Positions 46,950-54,962 of a stretch of 64,000 bases of DNA are shown here, in pieces. The notes beneath the pieces are model-generated. The model searched no databases. It saw nothing but the letters and a program-made list of their open reading frames with translations, and was not told the DNA's origin. A program made the translations under genes and the position numbers. The stretch is from assembly GCA_965208685.1 (NCBI GenBank), contig CBDBPL010000007.1:372001-436000 (forward strand), given 5' to 3'. The first letter of the stretch is position 1, and the number at the start of each line of letters is the position of its first letter. Source of the stretch: JAJEFO01 sp965208685. GTDB lineage: Bacteria; Pseudomonadota; Alphaproteobacteria; Rhodobacterales; Rhodobacteraceae.

Positions 46950-48422
46950 ATGGAAGCATTCAGGATCGGCATCGCCGCCATCTTTGACCTATACGTCCTC
47001 GCGGCCCTTGCGGCAGGGGCGCTCGGCGGCGTCATTCTCGGGGCGATCCCTGGTCTTGGCCCGGTCGTGGCCATTGCGATCCTGTTGCCAGCGACGTTCC
47101 AGATGGAACCATTGGTGGGCCTGACGCTTCTGCTGGGGGTCTATTCCGGGTCTTGGTATGGCGGGGCCATTCCAGCCATTCTGATCAATACGCCAGGCAC
47201 CCCAGTCAACGTCCTAACGACCTACGACGGCTATCCGATGACGCTGCGCGGTGAGGCGCGACGGGCGCTGACGCTGGCCTACACTTCATCCTTCGTTGGT
47301 GGCATCGTCTCGGTACTGGCTCTTGCCTTGTTTGCCGCACCGCTTGCCGCGATTGCCTCCAACTTCGGCTCGCCGGAATTCGCCATGGCCGCAGTTTCGG
47401 CGATTGTCTTGGTCATACTGGCGCATCGGGGTGCAACGCTTCCGGCAATGGCGATGGTGGGCGTCGGCCTGTTTCTGAGCACGGTTGGCCTTGAACAGAC
47501 ATTTTACAGCCAGCGCTACACGTTCGGCCAGCAATGGCTTCTGAGCGGGTTTCCCCTGATCCCCATCGGCCTCGGGCTCTTTGCGGTAAGCCAGGGACTC
47601 ATTCTGTTGAGCGGCGCCCAGAGGCCGCCCAATGCCAAGGAACCTGCGACACCGAACTACAAGGCGCTGTTTGAGGTGTTCACTTATCCCGTCACGCTGT
47701 TCCGTTCCGCGGGGTTCGGTGTGGTCATGGGCGTGCTTCCGGGCGTGGGCGAATGGATGGCGCAGTTCTTTTCCTACACGGCTGCGCGATCCGGCTCAAA
47801 GACTCCCGAGATGTTCGGCAAGGGCGCGCCTGAGGGATTGATCGCCTCCGAAACGGCCAACAATGCGGTGCCGGCCGCGGCCATGGTTCCGCTGTTGTCC
47901 CTTGGTCTGCCAGGCGAGGCTCTGACAGCCATGATGCTGGCCGTCTTCACTGTCCACAACGTGTTTCCTGGGCCGACCCTCTTCGAGACGCGGCCTGATT
48001 TCATTTACGGCCTCTACGGCTCGCTGTTTCTGATCAATGTCGTAGCATTCCTCTTCCTTCTGGCCTTTGGCCGCTGGATCGCGCAAGTGACCCGGCTGAA
48101 CTACAAGCTGATCGGGGCAGGGATCCTCGTCTTTGCCTTTGCGGGCGTCTACACGGCCAACTACAATCTGAACGACTGCTACCTCGCGCTTGCATTTGGC
48201 CTGGTCGGCGTGGCTTTGCGGCGCGCGGGGATGCCCATGGTCCCGATCTTGTTGGGGGTGGTGCTCGGACCCATCCTCGAAAACCGACTGCGCCAGGCCA
48301 TTGGCACGTCGGGCTCGGCATGGGTGTTTCTCGAACGACCGATTTCGCTCGTCTTCATTTGCCTCATGCTGCTGGCCATCGGACTGCATTTTCACGCGCT
48401 TCGGCGGAAGGCTCGCTCGTGA
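46950..48422 (+). CDS. tctA: TTT large membrane subunit TctA (system 1)
   Basis: A 490-residue permease with about 11-12 helices. The conserved blocks GAIPGLGPVVAIAILLP, GGAIPAILINTPGTPVNVLTTYDGYPM and GVLPGVGEWMAQFFSY with ASETANNAVPAAAMVPLLSLGLPG are the TctA signatures that form the transport core. An AAGGGA ribosome site precedes the ATG. It is the last gene of tctCBA-1 and ends 23 bases before the convergent sulfotransferase gene. Confidence 0.93.
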   Translation: MEAFRIGIAAIFDLYVLAALAAGALGGVILGAIPGLGPVVAIAILLPATFQMEPLVGLTLLLGVYSGSWYGGAIPAILINTPGTPVNVLTTYDGYPMTLRGEARRALTLAYTSSFVGGIVSVLALALFAAPLAAIASNFGSPEFAMAAVSAIVLVILAHRGATLPAMAMVGVGLFLSTVGLEQTFYSQRYTFGQQWLLSGFPLIPIGLGLFAVSQGLILLSGAQRPPNAKEPATPNYKALFEVFTYPVTLFRSAGFGVVMGVLPGVGEWMAQFFSYTAARSGSKTPEMFGKGAPEGLIASETANNAVPAAAMVPLLSLGLPGEALTAMMLAVFTVHNVFPGPTLFETRPDFIYGLYGSLFLINVVAFLFLLAFGRWIAQVTRLNYKLIGAGILVFAFAGVYTANYNLNDCYLALAFGLVGVALRRAGMPMVPILLGVVLGPILENRLRQAIGTSGSAWVFLERPISLVFICLMLLAIGLHFHALRRKARS

Positions 48423-48445
48423 ACGATTGACAAGAACAAGCAATC

Positions 48446-49375
48446 CTAGTCGCTTTTTCCTCCAGACATGAGCCAGCCAATGTAGTCGACCGGATAAGTC
48501 TTGCCGAGCGTCTCGAGCCGTTCGAGGTTCCTTTCGCTCCACCTGCCTTGCCATTGACCGCTGGTGCCCTTGTTGAAGAAGCGCGCGTTGTTCTTCCAAA
48601 GCTTCGCATCGGCGCCAGGTGCGAGGGAGTCAGCCTTCTTCTTCATCGCTTCGAACCCGGCCGCCTCCAACAGGTAAGGAAAGACTGTGTCGTCGACGCC
48701 GATGTTCAGGAAGGCGGAGATGCGTCGCATCTCGCGTTCGAGATCCTGTTTCAACTGCGAGTAGTGCAACATCAGGATGTTCTTCCTGTCTCTATGCTGC
48801 CAGAAGGTTTCGCCGTGGTGCAAGACCGACCAGTACGGGTAGCCGTCGCGCTCCCACGCAAAGAAGCCGCGGGTCAGCCACTCCTTCAGCCGATCCTCTT
48901 CGGTTGCGGCCAAGAGATCGCTGACCGTGGCGTCGTTGCCCAATTCCGCGGCAAGCGCGCGTTCGGTTTCCAGGTCGGTGTTTTCCTGGTGGTTCATCAT
49001 CGACACGAAGACGTCCCGCGGGTCCCGCGCGACGACCAGATACCTGGCCGACTTGTGCCACTTCAGGCCATCGAGCGGGGTATGAGTCTTCAAGATGCGA
49101 CGATGGGTCTGTGCGGCGAGCCGCGCGTGCGCGGCTTCCTTGCCGTCGGTTACGAGGTCGAGCCAGGGCGAGATCTCGTTCAGCGGCTGCGGCAAGTCAG
49201 GAGTCTGAAACACCAGCAGGGCCGCGATCATCTGCGTCCAGGTCGTGCCGGACTTGTAGCAGGTGCAGACGTAGATGTCGCCGTCTCTAGGGACAAACCC
49301 GTCCCAACGCTCCGAGTCCCAGTCAACATGCCTGTAGCGATGGATCGGGGCCCGTTCGAGATCGAATGTGGTCAT
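48446..49375 (-). CDS. PAPS-dependent sulfotransferase
   Basis: A 309-residue cytosolic-type sulfotransferase. The 5'-phosphosulfate loop is CYKSGTTWTQMIAALL (about residues 45-60), the 3'-phosphate site is VVARDPRDVFVSMMNH, and the C-terminus has the RWSERNLERLETLG form of the RKGxxGDWKNxFT region. It would move a sulfuryl group from PAPS to a hydroxyl or amine. GGAAGGAG upstream of ATG 49375 sets the start; the frame runs far upstream inside tctA-2, which is coincidental. It follows tctA-2 in the same direction by about 50 bases, so it probably belongs to that operon. Confidence 0.9.
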   Translation of the reverse strand: MTTFDLERAPIHRYRHVDWDSERWDGFVPRDGDIYVCTCYKSGTTWTQMIAALLVFQTPDLPQPLNEISPWLDLVTDGKEAAHARLAAQTHRRILKTHTPLDGLKWHKSARYLVVARDPRDVFVSMMNHQENTDLETERALAAELGNDATVSDLLAATEEDRLKEWLTRGFFAWERDGYPYWSVLHHGETFWQHRDRKNILMLHYSQLKQDLEREMRRISAFLNIGVDDTVFPYLLEAAGFEAMKKKADSLAPGADAKLWKNNARFFNKGTSGQWQGRWSERNLERLETLGKTYPVDYIGWLMSGGKSD

Positions 49376-49425
49376 GCACTTTCTCCTTCCGACGGTTTCC
49401 CAATGGGCAATCGGGCGATGCCCTT

Positions 49426-50907
49426 TCACTGCCGCACGCGCCGGACCGCGTTTCGGGCGGACATCGCGATAAGCGCAAGGATGACGATCAGGAAGACCAG
49501 GCTCACGGGACGCGTGACAAAGATCGTCATGTCCCCACCCGCAGCCCCGATGCCTTGCCGGAAGTAACGTTCCATGATCGGGCCAAGGACCAGCCCGAGG
49601 ATCATTGGCACCATCGGAATGTTGGCACGCCTGAGCGCAAATCCGAGGACGCCGAAGCAAATTGCGATTATCGTGTCGGACAGCCGGTAATTTGACGAAA
49701 ACGTGCCGACCATGACCAGGCACATGATGATCACGCCCAGGAGCCTGTCGTTGACGGTGGAGAGCTTGGCGATCCACTTCGTGCCGACCAGCAGCAACGC
49801 AACGATGACGAAGTTCATGATGAACAGCGTCATGTAGAGCCCTGCGACGAATGCCTTGTTGTCCTCGAAGAGCGTGGGCCCCGGATCGACGCCATGGACA
49901 ATGAAAACGGTCAGCATCAAGGCGGTGAAGGCTTCGCCGGGGATGCCGAGGGACAAAAGCGGTACCAGGGCTGCAGGGGGCACGGCGTTGTTGGCCGTTT
50001 CCGACGCGATGATTCCCTCGGGTGCGCCTTTGCCGAACTTTTCCGGCGTTTTCGATCCGGCGCGGGCGGAGGTATAGGCAAAGAACTGGGCGAGGAATTC
50101 TCCAACTCCCGGAAGCACGCCCATCCCCACTCCCAGTCCGGCGGAACGGAACAGGGTCTTGGGATAGCGGAACACCTCGGTGAAGCCGCTGAGAAGGCGC
50201 CGGTCGAATTCGGTATTGGCGTCCTTGACTTGCCTGTCGGAGAAAATCAGTGTCAGGGCTTGGCTTAACGCGAAGAGACCGAGAACCATCGAGATCAACG
50301 GCACCCCTGCCATCATCCACGTGGTGCCAAACGTGTACCGGGCCGAGCCATAGGCGGTTTCCAGCCCGATGGTCGAGACGAACAGCCCCGCGCCGAGCAT
50401 CGCAAATGAGGCGAACTCGCTGCCGCGATGGGCGACCACGACAAGTACCATCGCCAAGAGCGCCGCCATGCCGAGGTCGACCGAGGTGAGGTACTTGGAC
50501 AGCGCCGCAAGGGGCCAGGCGGCGAGAGCCAGAACGCTGACGGCAAAGATCCCGCCGACGAAGCTCGAAGAGTAGGCGAGAGCCAAGGCACGCTGCGGCT
50601 CGCCATTCTTGGCCATCGGATAGCCGTCATATGTGGTCAGCACGTTTACGGCCGTCCCCGGAGTGTTGATCGTGATTGCCGGAACGGCTCCGCCGTACCA
50701 TCCCGCTGCATACAGCCCCATCAACAGCGTTATCCCGGCAAGCGGATCCATGGTGTAGGTGATCGGCAAGAGCAGCACTATCCCGACCCCGGGTCCAATC
50801 CCGGGTATGGCGCCAAGGATGATGCCGAGCACGCTGCCGCTGATCAATGCAATCCAAATCACCGGATCGGCCAGCTGCTGCGCGCCAAGTGCGATTGTCT
50901 CCAACAT
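49426..50907 (-). CDS. tctA: TTT large membrane subunit TctA (system 2)
   Basis: A 493-residue TctA with GAIPGIGPGVGIVLLLPITY, GGAVPAITINTPGTAVNVLTTYDGYPM, GVLPGVGEFLAQFFAYTSARAGSKTPEKFGKGAPEGIIASETANNAVPPAALVPLLSLGIPG. It is clearly homologous to TctA-1 but with many substitutions. The ATG overlaps the tctB-2 stop by one base (TGATG), so translation is coupled. Confidence 0.93.
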   Translation of the reverse strand: MLETIALGAQQLADPVIWIALISGSVLGIILGAIPGIGPGVGIVLLLPITYTMDPLAGITLLMGLYAAGWYGGAVPAITINTPGTAVNVLTTYDGYPMAKNGEPQRALALAYSSSFVGGIFAVSVLALAAWPLAALSKYLTSVDLGMAALLAMVLVVVAHRGSEFASFAMLGAGLFVSTIGLETAYGSARYTFGTTWMMAGVPLISMVLGLFALSQALTLIFSDRQVKDANTEFDRRLLSGFTEVFRYPKTLFRSAGLGVGMGVLPGVGEFLAQFFAYTSARAGSKTPEKFGKGAPEGIIASETANNAVPPAALVPLLSLGIPGEAFTALMLTVFIVHGVDPGPTLFEDNKAFVAGLYMTLFIMNFVIVALLLVGTKWIAKLSTVNDRLLGVIIMCLVMVGTFSSNYRLSDTIIAICFGVLGFALRRANIPMVPMILGLVLGPIMERYFRQGIGAAGGDMTIFVTRPVSLVFLIVILALIAMSARNAVRRVRQ

Positions 50908-51452
50908 CAAAGGATGCCTTGCCAGGACACGGGGAGGTCAAGCCACTTGAAGAGCGCGGGCCGAGGAAACCAGATCGAAAAGCCGACGCGAAAGATCAGG
51001 ACCATTGCGACCGTCGTCCCGAGCGCGATCAGCGCGAGCCGCGTGCCGCGGAAGCCCGCCGTCGTTGCCACCACGCTTGCAAAAATGAGGATTGACAGCG
51101 CGAAACCGAGCACTTTCATCAAAATGACCGCGCCGATCATGCAACCGGAGATCAGCAGAATCTGCCCGTAGACGCGCATGGTCTGTCCGACATCGACCGT
51201 TTCACGCCTCGCGACGAAGAACGCGATCGCGGAAGCGATGATGGTCATGATGAGCGCCACGGTCGGAGCAAGTGCAGGCTCCGCCCACCAGCCGCCGGAC
51301 ATTGCGGTCTGGCCCATAGAGCCAGGCGTTGTCTGCCAGCCTACCATTGTCAGCAGTACGACCGCGGCGACGAAGATCGCACTGACCAGGAAACGGCCCC
51401 CGGTCGGCTGTTCGCTGAACGGGGGCTCGTCGCCCTTTCTGTCGCCGGACAT
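50907..51452 (-). CDS. tctB: TTT small membrane subunit TctB (system 2)
   Basis: A 181-residue, four-helix membrane protein of the TctB family with a hydrophilic N-terminus. It lies between tctC-2 (six bases upstream) and tctA-2 (one-base overlap). The final helix ends FSIWFPRPALFKWLDLP, the usual TctB ending. Confidence 0.86.
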   Translation of the reverse strand: MSGDRKGDEPPFSEQPTGGRFLVSAIFVAAVVLLTMVGWQTTPGSMGQTAMSGGWWAEPALAPTVALIMTIIASAIAFFVARRETVDVGQTMRVYGQILLISGCMIGAVILMKVLGFALSILIFASVVATTAGFRGTRLALIALGTTVAMVLIFRVGFSIWFPRPALFKWLDLPVSWQGIL

Positions 51453-51458
51453 TGGCGC

Positions 51459-52391
51459 CTATTTTGCCAGGAGGTTCTCGAACCGGGTGTAGAAGGCTTC
51501 CGCAAATTGCGCTGCCTCGTCGGCAGGCATCCACTGAACCACGGCGCCTGCGTTAGCCGCGATTTCCTGCGCCTCCGGACTTTCCACCACGGCCCTTGCA
51601 ATGCGCGAAATCACCTCACGCGCCTCTGCCGGGGTGTCCTTTCGAACGAAGATGCCGGTCCAGCCGGGTGTGGAAATGCCGGGCACCTGCTCTTCGAGTG
51701 TGGCCACTTCAGGATAGATCGGAATGCGCGCCGTCGTGTAGGCTGCGAGCGCCTTGGCTTCGCCGCTGGTCAGGCAGGGCTTCAGCAGGCCACCGCCAAG
51801 GGTGACATCGATTTCCCTGTTCAAGATCATCTGGCAGGTCGTCTCGTCGTACGCCGTGATGCTGGAGAACTTGAAGCCAAGCTCTTCGGCCATCTTCAGT
51901 GTCTGGAGGGCGGGCGGGCCGTTCAGGCCGAATACGCCAAGGCTGACGTCATTCGACTTGGCGTGTTCCGCCAACTCCATCAAGTTGTCGTACGGCGCGT
52001 CGGCGTGGGCCGTCAGCATCATTCCGTAGCCGATGATCACGGCGAGAGGCTCGAACTCCCCCTTCTCGTATTCCGCATTGCCGCGAATGATGTGGGCAGA
52101 GATGATGTTGGCGGTGAAGACGCCGACGGTGTAGCCGTCTGCAGGCTGGTTGTACACGTGGGTGGCGCCAATCAGACCGCCGCCGCCCTTGATGTTGACG
52201 GTGGTGGCTGGAACGCCGGTTTCGTTCTTGAATGCATCCGAAATCATGCGGGCAATCGTGTCCTCGATGTCACCGGGAGGCCACGGGACCACGAATTCCA
52301 CCGGGCGTTCCGGGTATTCCGCGCGTGTCATGCCGGTCATGGCGACTACCGCAAAAACAATCGAAGTCAAAAGCTTAGCCATGTATTTCAT
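51459..52391 (-). CDS. tctC: TTT solute-binding protein TctC (system 2)
   Basis: A 310-residue periplasmic binding protein. The signal peptide (AKLLTSIVFAVVAMTGMTRA) precedes EYPERPVEFVVPWPPGDIEDTIARM and GGGGLIGATHVYNQPADGY. GGGAGAG lies before ATG 52391; the frame is open to 52583. It carries the same PWPPGDIEDT loop and the same pair of cysteines (TTCQMI and KPCLTSG) as TctC-1, so the two probably bind related ligands. Confidence 0.9.
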   Translation of the reverse strand: MKYMAKLLTSIVFAVVAMTGMTRAEYPERPVEFVVPWPPGDIEDTIARMISDAFKNETGVPATTVNIKGGGGLIGATHVYNQPADGYTVGVFTANIISAHIIRGNAEYEKGEFEPLAVIIGYGMMLTAHADAPYDNLMELAEHAKSNDVSLGVFGLNGPPALQTLKMAEELGFKFSSITAYDETTCQMILNREIDVTLGGGLLKPCLTSGEAKALAAYTTARIPIYPEVATLEEQVPGISTPGWTGIFVRKDTPAEAREVISRIARAVVESPEAQEIAANAGAVVQWMPADEAAQFAEAFYTRFENLLAK

Positions 52392-52470
52392 AGTGCTCTC
52401 CCTGTCTGTTGGCACTTTCGCCGAACGTTCTTGACATGGATTAGAGTAGAAAACTTCGTATCGTTCCAGA

Positions 52471-52487
52471 AGAAAGATTTTCTTTCT
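52471..52487. promoter_or_regulatory. Perfect palindrome upstream of tctC-2
   Basis: AGAAAGA-TTT-TCTTTCT, about 80 bases before the tctC-2 start in a 255-base gap. It could be an operator of the tct-2 operon; a terminator for the upstream MBL gene is a weaker alternative as no long T-tract follows. Confidence 0.35.
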
Positions 52488-52646
52488 CATGACTGAATGC
52501 CAGCTTTTGTGCGCAGCCGAATGAAGGCAACCATCCTGCCCCCGGTTTGAGCACGCCTCGACCCGCGAAAAGCCCGAATTCAACCCGGGTCAGGTGCGTC
52601 AGTCATGTCCTGAATTCGACGCGGGCTCCCTTGCCGGGACCCCGCA

Positions 52647-53507
52647 TCAGTCTCGAAGCGCGATTTCTGCAAGATCGTGGCCGACCGTCATCTTGCCGTT
52701 CCAGGTCTGCCGAACGAGCGCCTCGAATTCCGCAGGTCCGGTCAGTTCATCGTCTCCAGGGGTGAAATGCTGGACCACGAGGTGCCCGACGCCCGCCGCC
52801 GTCGCGATCTGCCCGACGTCGTCTCCGAACGTGTGCCCTGCGATCATGTGTTCCATCAGGTTCGGCTTGATGGACTTCAGGCGCTCGCACATCCTTTCGG
52901 TTCCGGCGCGATGCATGACTTCGTGCACCAGAACGTCGGCACCCTTGGCGAATACGGCCAAGGGCGGGAAATAGCTCGTATCCGAGGAGAAGACCGCAGT
53001 GCCATTCTGCCCCCTGACCTTCAGGGCGAACGTTTCGGTCAGTGGCGGGTGCACCACGCGCAGCGCGTCAACTTCAACCAGATCGTCCGTGAAGACATGG
53101 CCTTCCGTGTACTCCGTCACGGCGAACATGTCGCGCGGATCCTGCTGGCGCTCGTCGGCGATGCGCACCTCTATGTCGCAGGCCATGGCGGCAAGGAAGT
53201 CATCGATCAACTTCCCGACGCCTTTCGGGCCGTAGACCTTGATCTGGCGCTTCGGGGAAGACACCCAGGTGGTGTGCAGGAACGGTCCAAGCTCAAGGCA
53301 ATGGTCCGAATGCAGGTGCGTGATAAGGATCGTGTCCACGTCTGCAAGCGAGAATCCGGCCTCCACGAACTGTCGTGTCACGCCCATGCCGCAGTCAATG
53401 ACATACGGGCGCCCTGAAATCTCGATGACCGAAGACGACGGCCAGCTCGACCCTGTCGTCAGGCGCGGGCCGCCCTTGGTGCCGAGAAGGATGATGCGAT
53501 CAGCCAT
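52647..53507 (-). CDS. MBL-fold metallo-hydrolase (RNase Z / AtsA-like)
   Basis: A 286-residue metallo-beta-lactamase-fold hydrolase. HLHSDHCLE supplies His64, His66, Asp68 and His69; further ligands lie in FSSDTSYFPP and HTFGDD (AGHTFGDDVGQIA). The short domain and pattern fit the RNase Z-like group that also includes AtsA-type arylsulfatases and other small-molecule hydrolases. The genomic context with a sulfotransferase and an ASST makes an ester or sulfate-ester substrate plausible, but the sequence does not decide it. It could be cotranscribed with tctC-2. Confidence 0.82.
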   Translation of the reverse strand: MADRIILLGTKGGPRLTTGSSWPSSSVIEISGRPYVIDCGMGVTRQFVEAGFSLADVDTILITHLHSDHCLELGPFLHTTWVSSPKRQIKVYGPKGVGKLIDDFLAAMACDIEVRIADERQQDPRDMFAVTEYTEGHVFTDDLVEVDALRVVHPPLTETFALKVRGQNGTAVFSSDTSYFPPLAVFAKGADVLVHEVMHRAGTERMCERLKSIKPNLMEHMIAGHTFGDDVGQIATAAGVGHLVVQHFTPGDDELTGPAEFEALVRQTWNGKMTVGHDLAEIALRD

Positions 53508-53544
53508 GGTGGAACTCCGCAGTGGTCCGGTCTAGGAATCCGAC

Positions 53545-53994
53545 ATGATCATCGGCATGCATCACGTGGGCGTGGTCACCAAGGACATTGACCGACTGGC
53601 GGGGTTCTACAGCGACAACTTCTTCGCGGAGCGCCTTGGAGAGTTCCTGTGGGGGCCGGGTGACACGGCGCTGACCACGCGGCTGGCGGCCGCGGGGAGT
53701 TCCGGCCGGATCGTCATGCTTGGCTTCGAAAGCGGCCGGCTGGAGCTCTTTCAGTTCGAGGATCTTCCTGAACGTCTGCCCGACCGCCAGCTCGCTGTTG
53801 CGAAGCCAGGATTCAATCACGTCTGCTTCGAGGTCGATGACTGCGCCGCGGAATATGAGCGGCTGAAGGCGTTTGGCATGCATTTTCATGCCGGGCCGTT
53901 GACAATGCCCGCGGGCGGAGTCTTCGCCTATGGACGCGACGTGGACGGAAACGTCGTGGAAATCCTTCAATCGCCTCAACTGGCTGCCTCGTAG
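53545..53994 (+). CDS. VOC (glyoxalase/dioxygenase-fold) protein
   Basis: A 149-residue single VOC module pair: MHHVGVVTKDIDRLAGFYSDNFF in the first beta-alpha-beta unit and FNHVCFEVDDCAAEYERLKAFG in the second, ending DVDGNVVEILQ. His and Glu residues at expected metal positions (H6 or H7, E46-region, H92, E142) suggest a metal enzyme such as a glyoxalase-like lyase or isomerase. It is the only plus-strand gene in this block and its 3' end overlaps the aminotransferase gene by 19 bases (convergent). Confidence 0.82.
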   Translation: MIIGMHHVGVVTKDIDRLAGFYSDNFFAERLGEFLWGPGDTALTTRLAAAGSSGRIVMLGFESGRLELFQFEDLPERLPDRQLAVAKPGFNHVCFEVDDCAAEYERLKAFGMHFHAGPLTMPAGGVFAYGRDVDGNVVEILQSPQLAAS

Positions 53995-54962
53995 TCAACA
54001 GGGGTCCCGTGCCACCCGGCCCAGCGCCTCTCCCAGTAGAGGTTGTGAATGCGCGTCGAGACAGGGCCGGATCCCTGGCAAATCGGCTGCCCGTCAACCG
54101 TTGAGACCGGGAGGATGCCGCCAGCGCTGGACGTCAGGAACGCTTCATCCGCAGTCACGAGATCGTTGACGGTCACCGTGCCCACTTCGACGTTCAGCCC
54201 GATCTCGGCGCAAAGCTCCAGGGCCGTGAGCCGCGTGATTCCTTCGAGGCAGCCAATCTCCGGAGTCATGATCTTGTTCTCGCGGACCACGAAGACGTTC
54301 GAGCCTGGCGCCTCGGTCAAGACGTCGTTCCCGTCGGTCAGAACGCTCCACTCGGCGCCAGCGCCGCCCGCTTCCATCAGCGACATGTTCAAGTCGAGCG
54401 AACAGAAGTTCTTTGCGCGAGGGTCGACGGAATTTGCGGGAATGCGGATGTAGTCTTTCGAGACATGCAGGTGAATGCCTGCCTGCCGGTCCACATCGTC
54501 CTTGATGAACACGTACGGCATCACGAAGGCGTAGAACCTGTTCTGGAAACGCTCCGCATGCAGCCGGTCACTGGGGTGAGGCAGGTTCGCGCCGCGGGTG
54601 ACCGCCCACCAGACATAGGCGTCCTTGAGCCCGGTGCGGGCAACGAGCTCGTTCAGCAATGCAGCCTCTTCGGCTTGCGCAAACGGACTTGAGAGCCTCA
54701 TGCGGTTGCATGAGCGCGCAAACCGGGCCTGATGGTCTTCAAGGCGGAAGAACTGTCCGCGGCTGACGGACACGACGTCATAGATGGCATCGGCCCGAAC
54801 AAGCCCGAGATCGGTTATCGGCACGGCCGCCTCGTCCAACGGCACGAACCGGTCGATGACGTAAGCCGCACCCGTCGCCCATTCCTGCGCCCGCTCCAGG
54901 GGTGCGTGGGCGGGGCTGTTTGCCATGATTTCCTGCACTGGCAGGGGCGAGATGCCGTTCAC
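53976..54962 (-). CDS. Class IV aminotransferase (branched-chain/D-amino acid type)
   Basis: A 328-residue PLP enzyme of fold type IV. The cofactor Lys is in DPRAKNFCSLDLN (Lys184), and NVFVVRENKIMTPEIGCLEGITRLTALELC corresponds to the BCAT signature that binds PLP phosphate. Branched-chain, D-amino-acid and aminodeoxychorismate lyase activities share this fold; the context of a catabolic cluster suggests amino-group removal from an imported substrate. GTG 54962 overlaps the stop of the upstream gene as GTGA and has GGAGGA before it. Confidence 0.84.
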   Translation of the reverse strand: MNGISPLPVQEIMANSPAHAPLERAQEWATGAAYVIDRFVPLDEAAVPITDLGLVRADAIYDVVSVSRGQFFRLEDHQARFARSCNRMRLSSPFAQAEEAALLNELVARTGLKDAYVWWAVTRGANLPHPSDRLHAERFQNRFYAFVMPYVFIKDDVDRQAGIHLHVSKDYIRIPANSVDPRAKNFCSLDLNMSLMEAGGAGAEWSVLTDGNDVLTEAPGSNVFVVRENKIMTPEIGCLEGITRLTALELCAEIGLNVEVGTVTVNDLVTADEAFLTSSAGGILPVSTVDGQPICQGSGPVSTRIHNLYWERRWAGWHGTPVDYEAAS

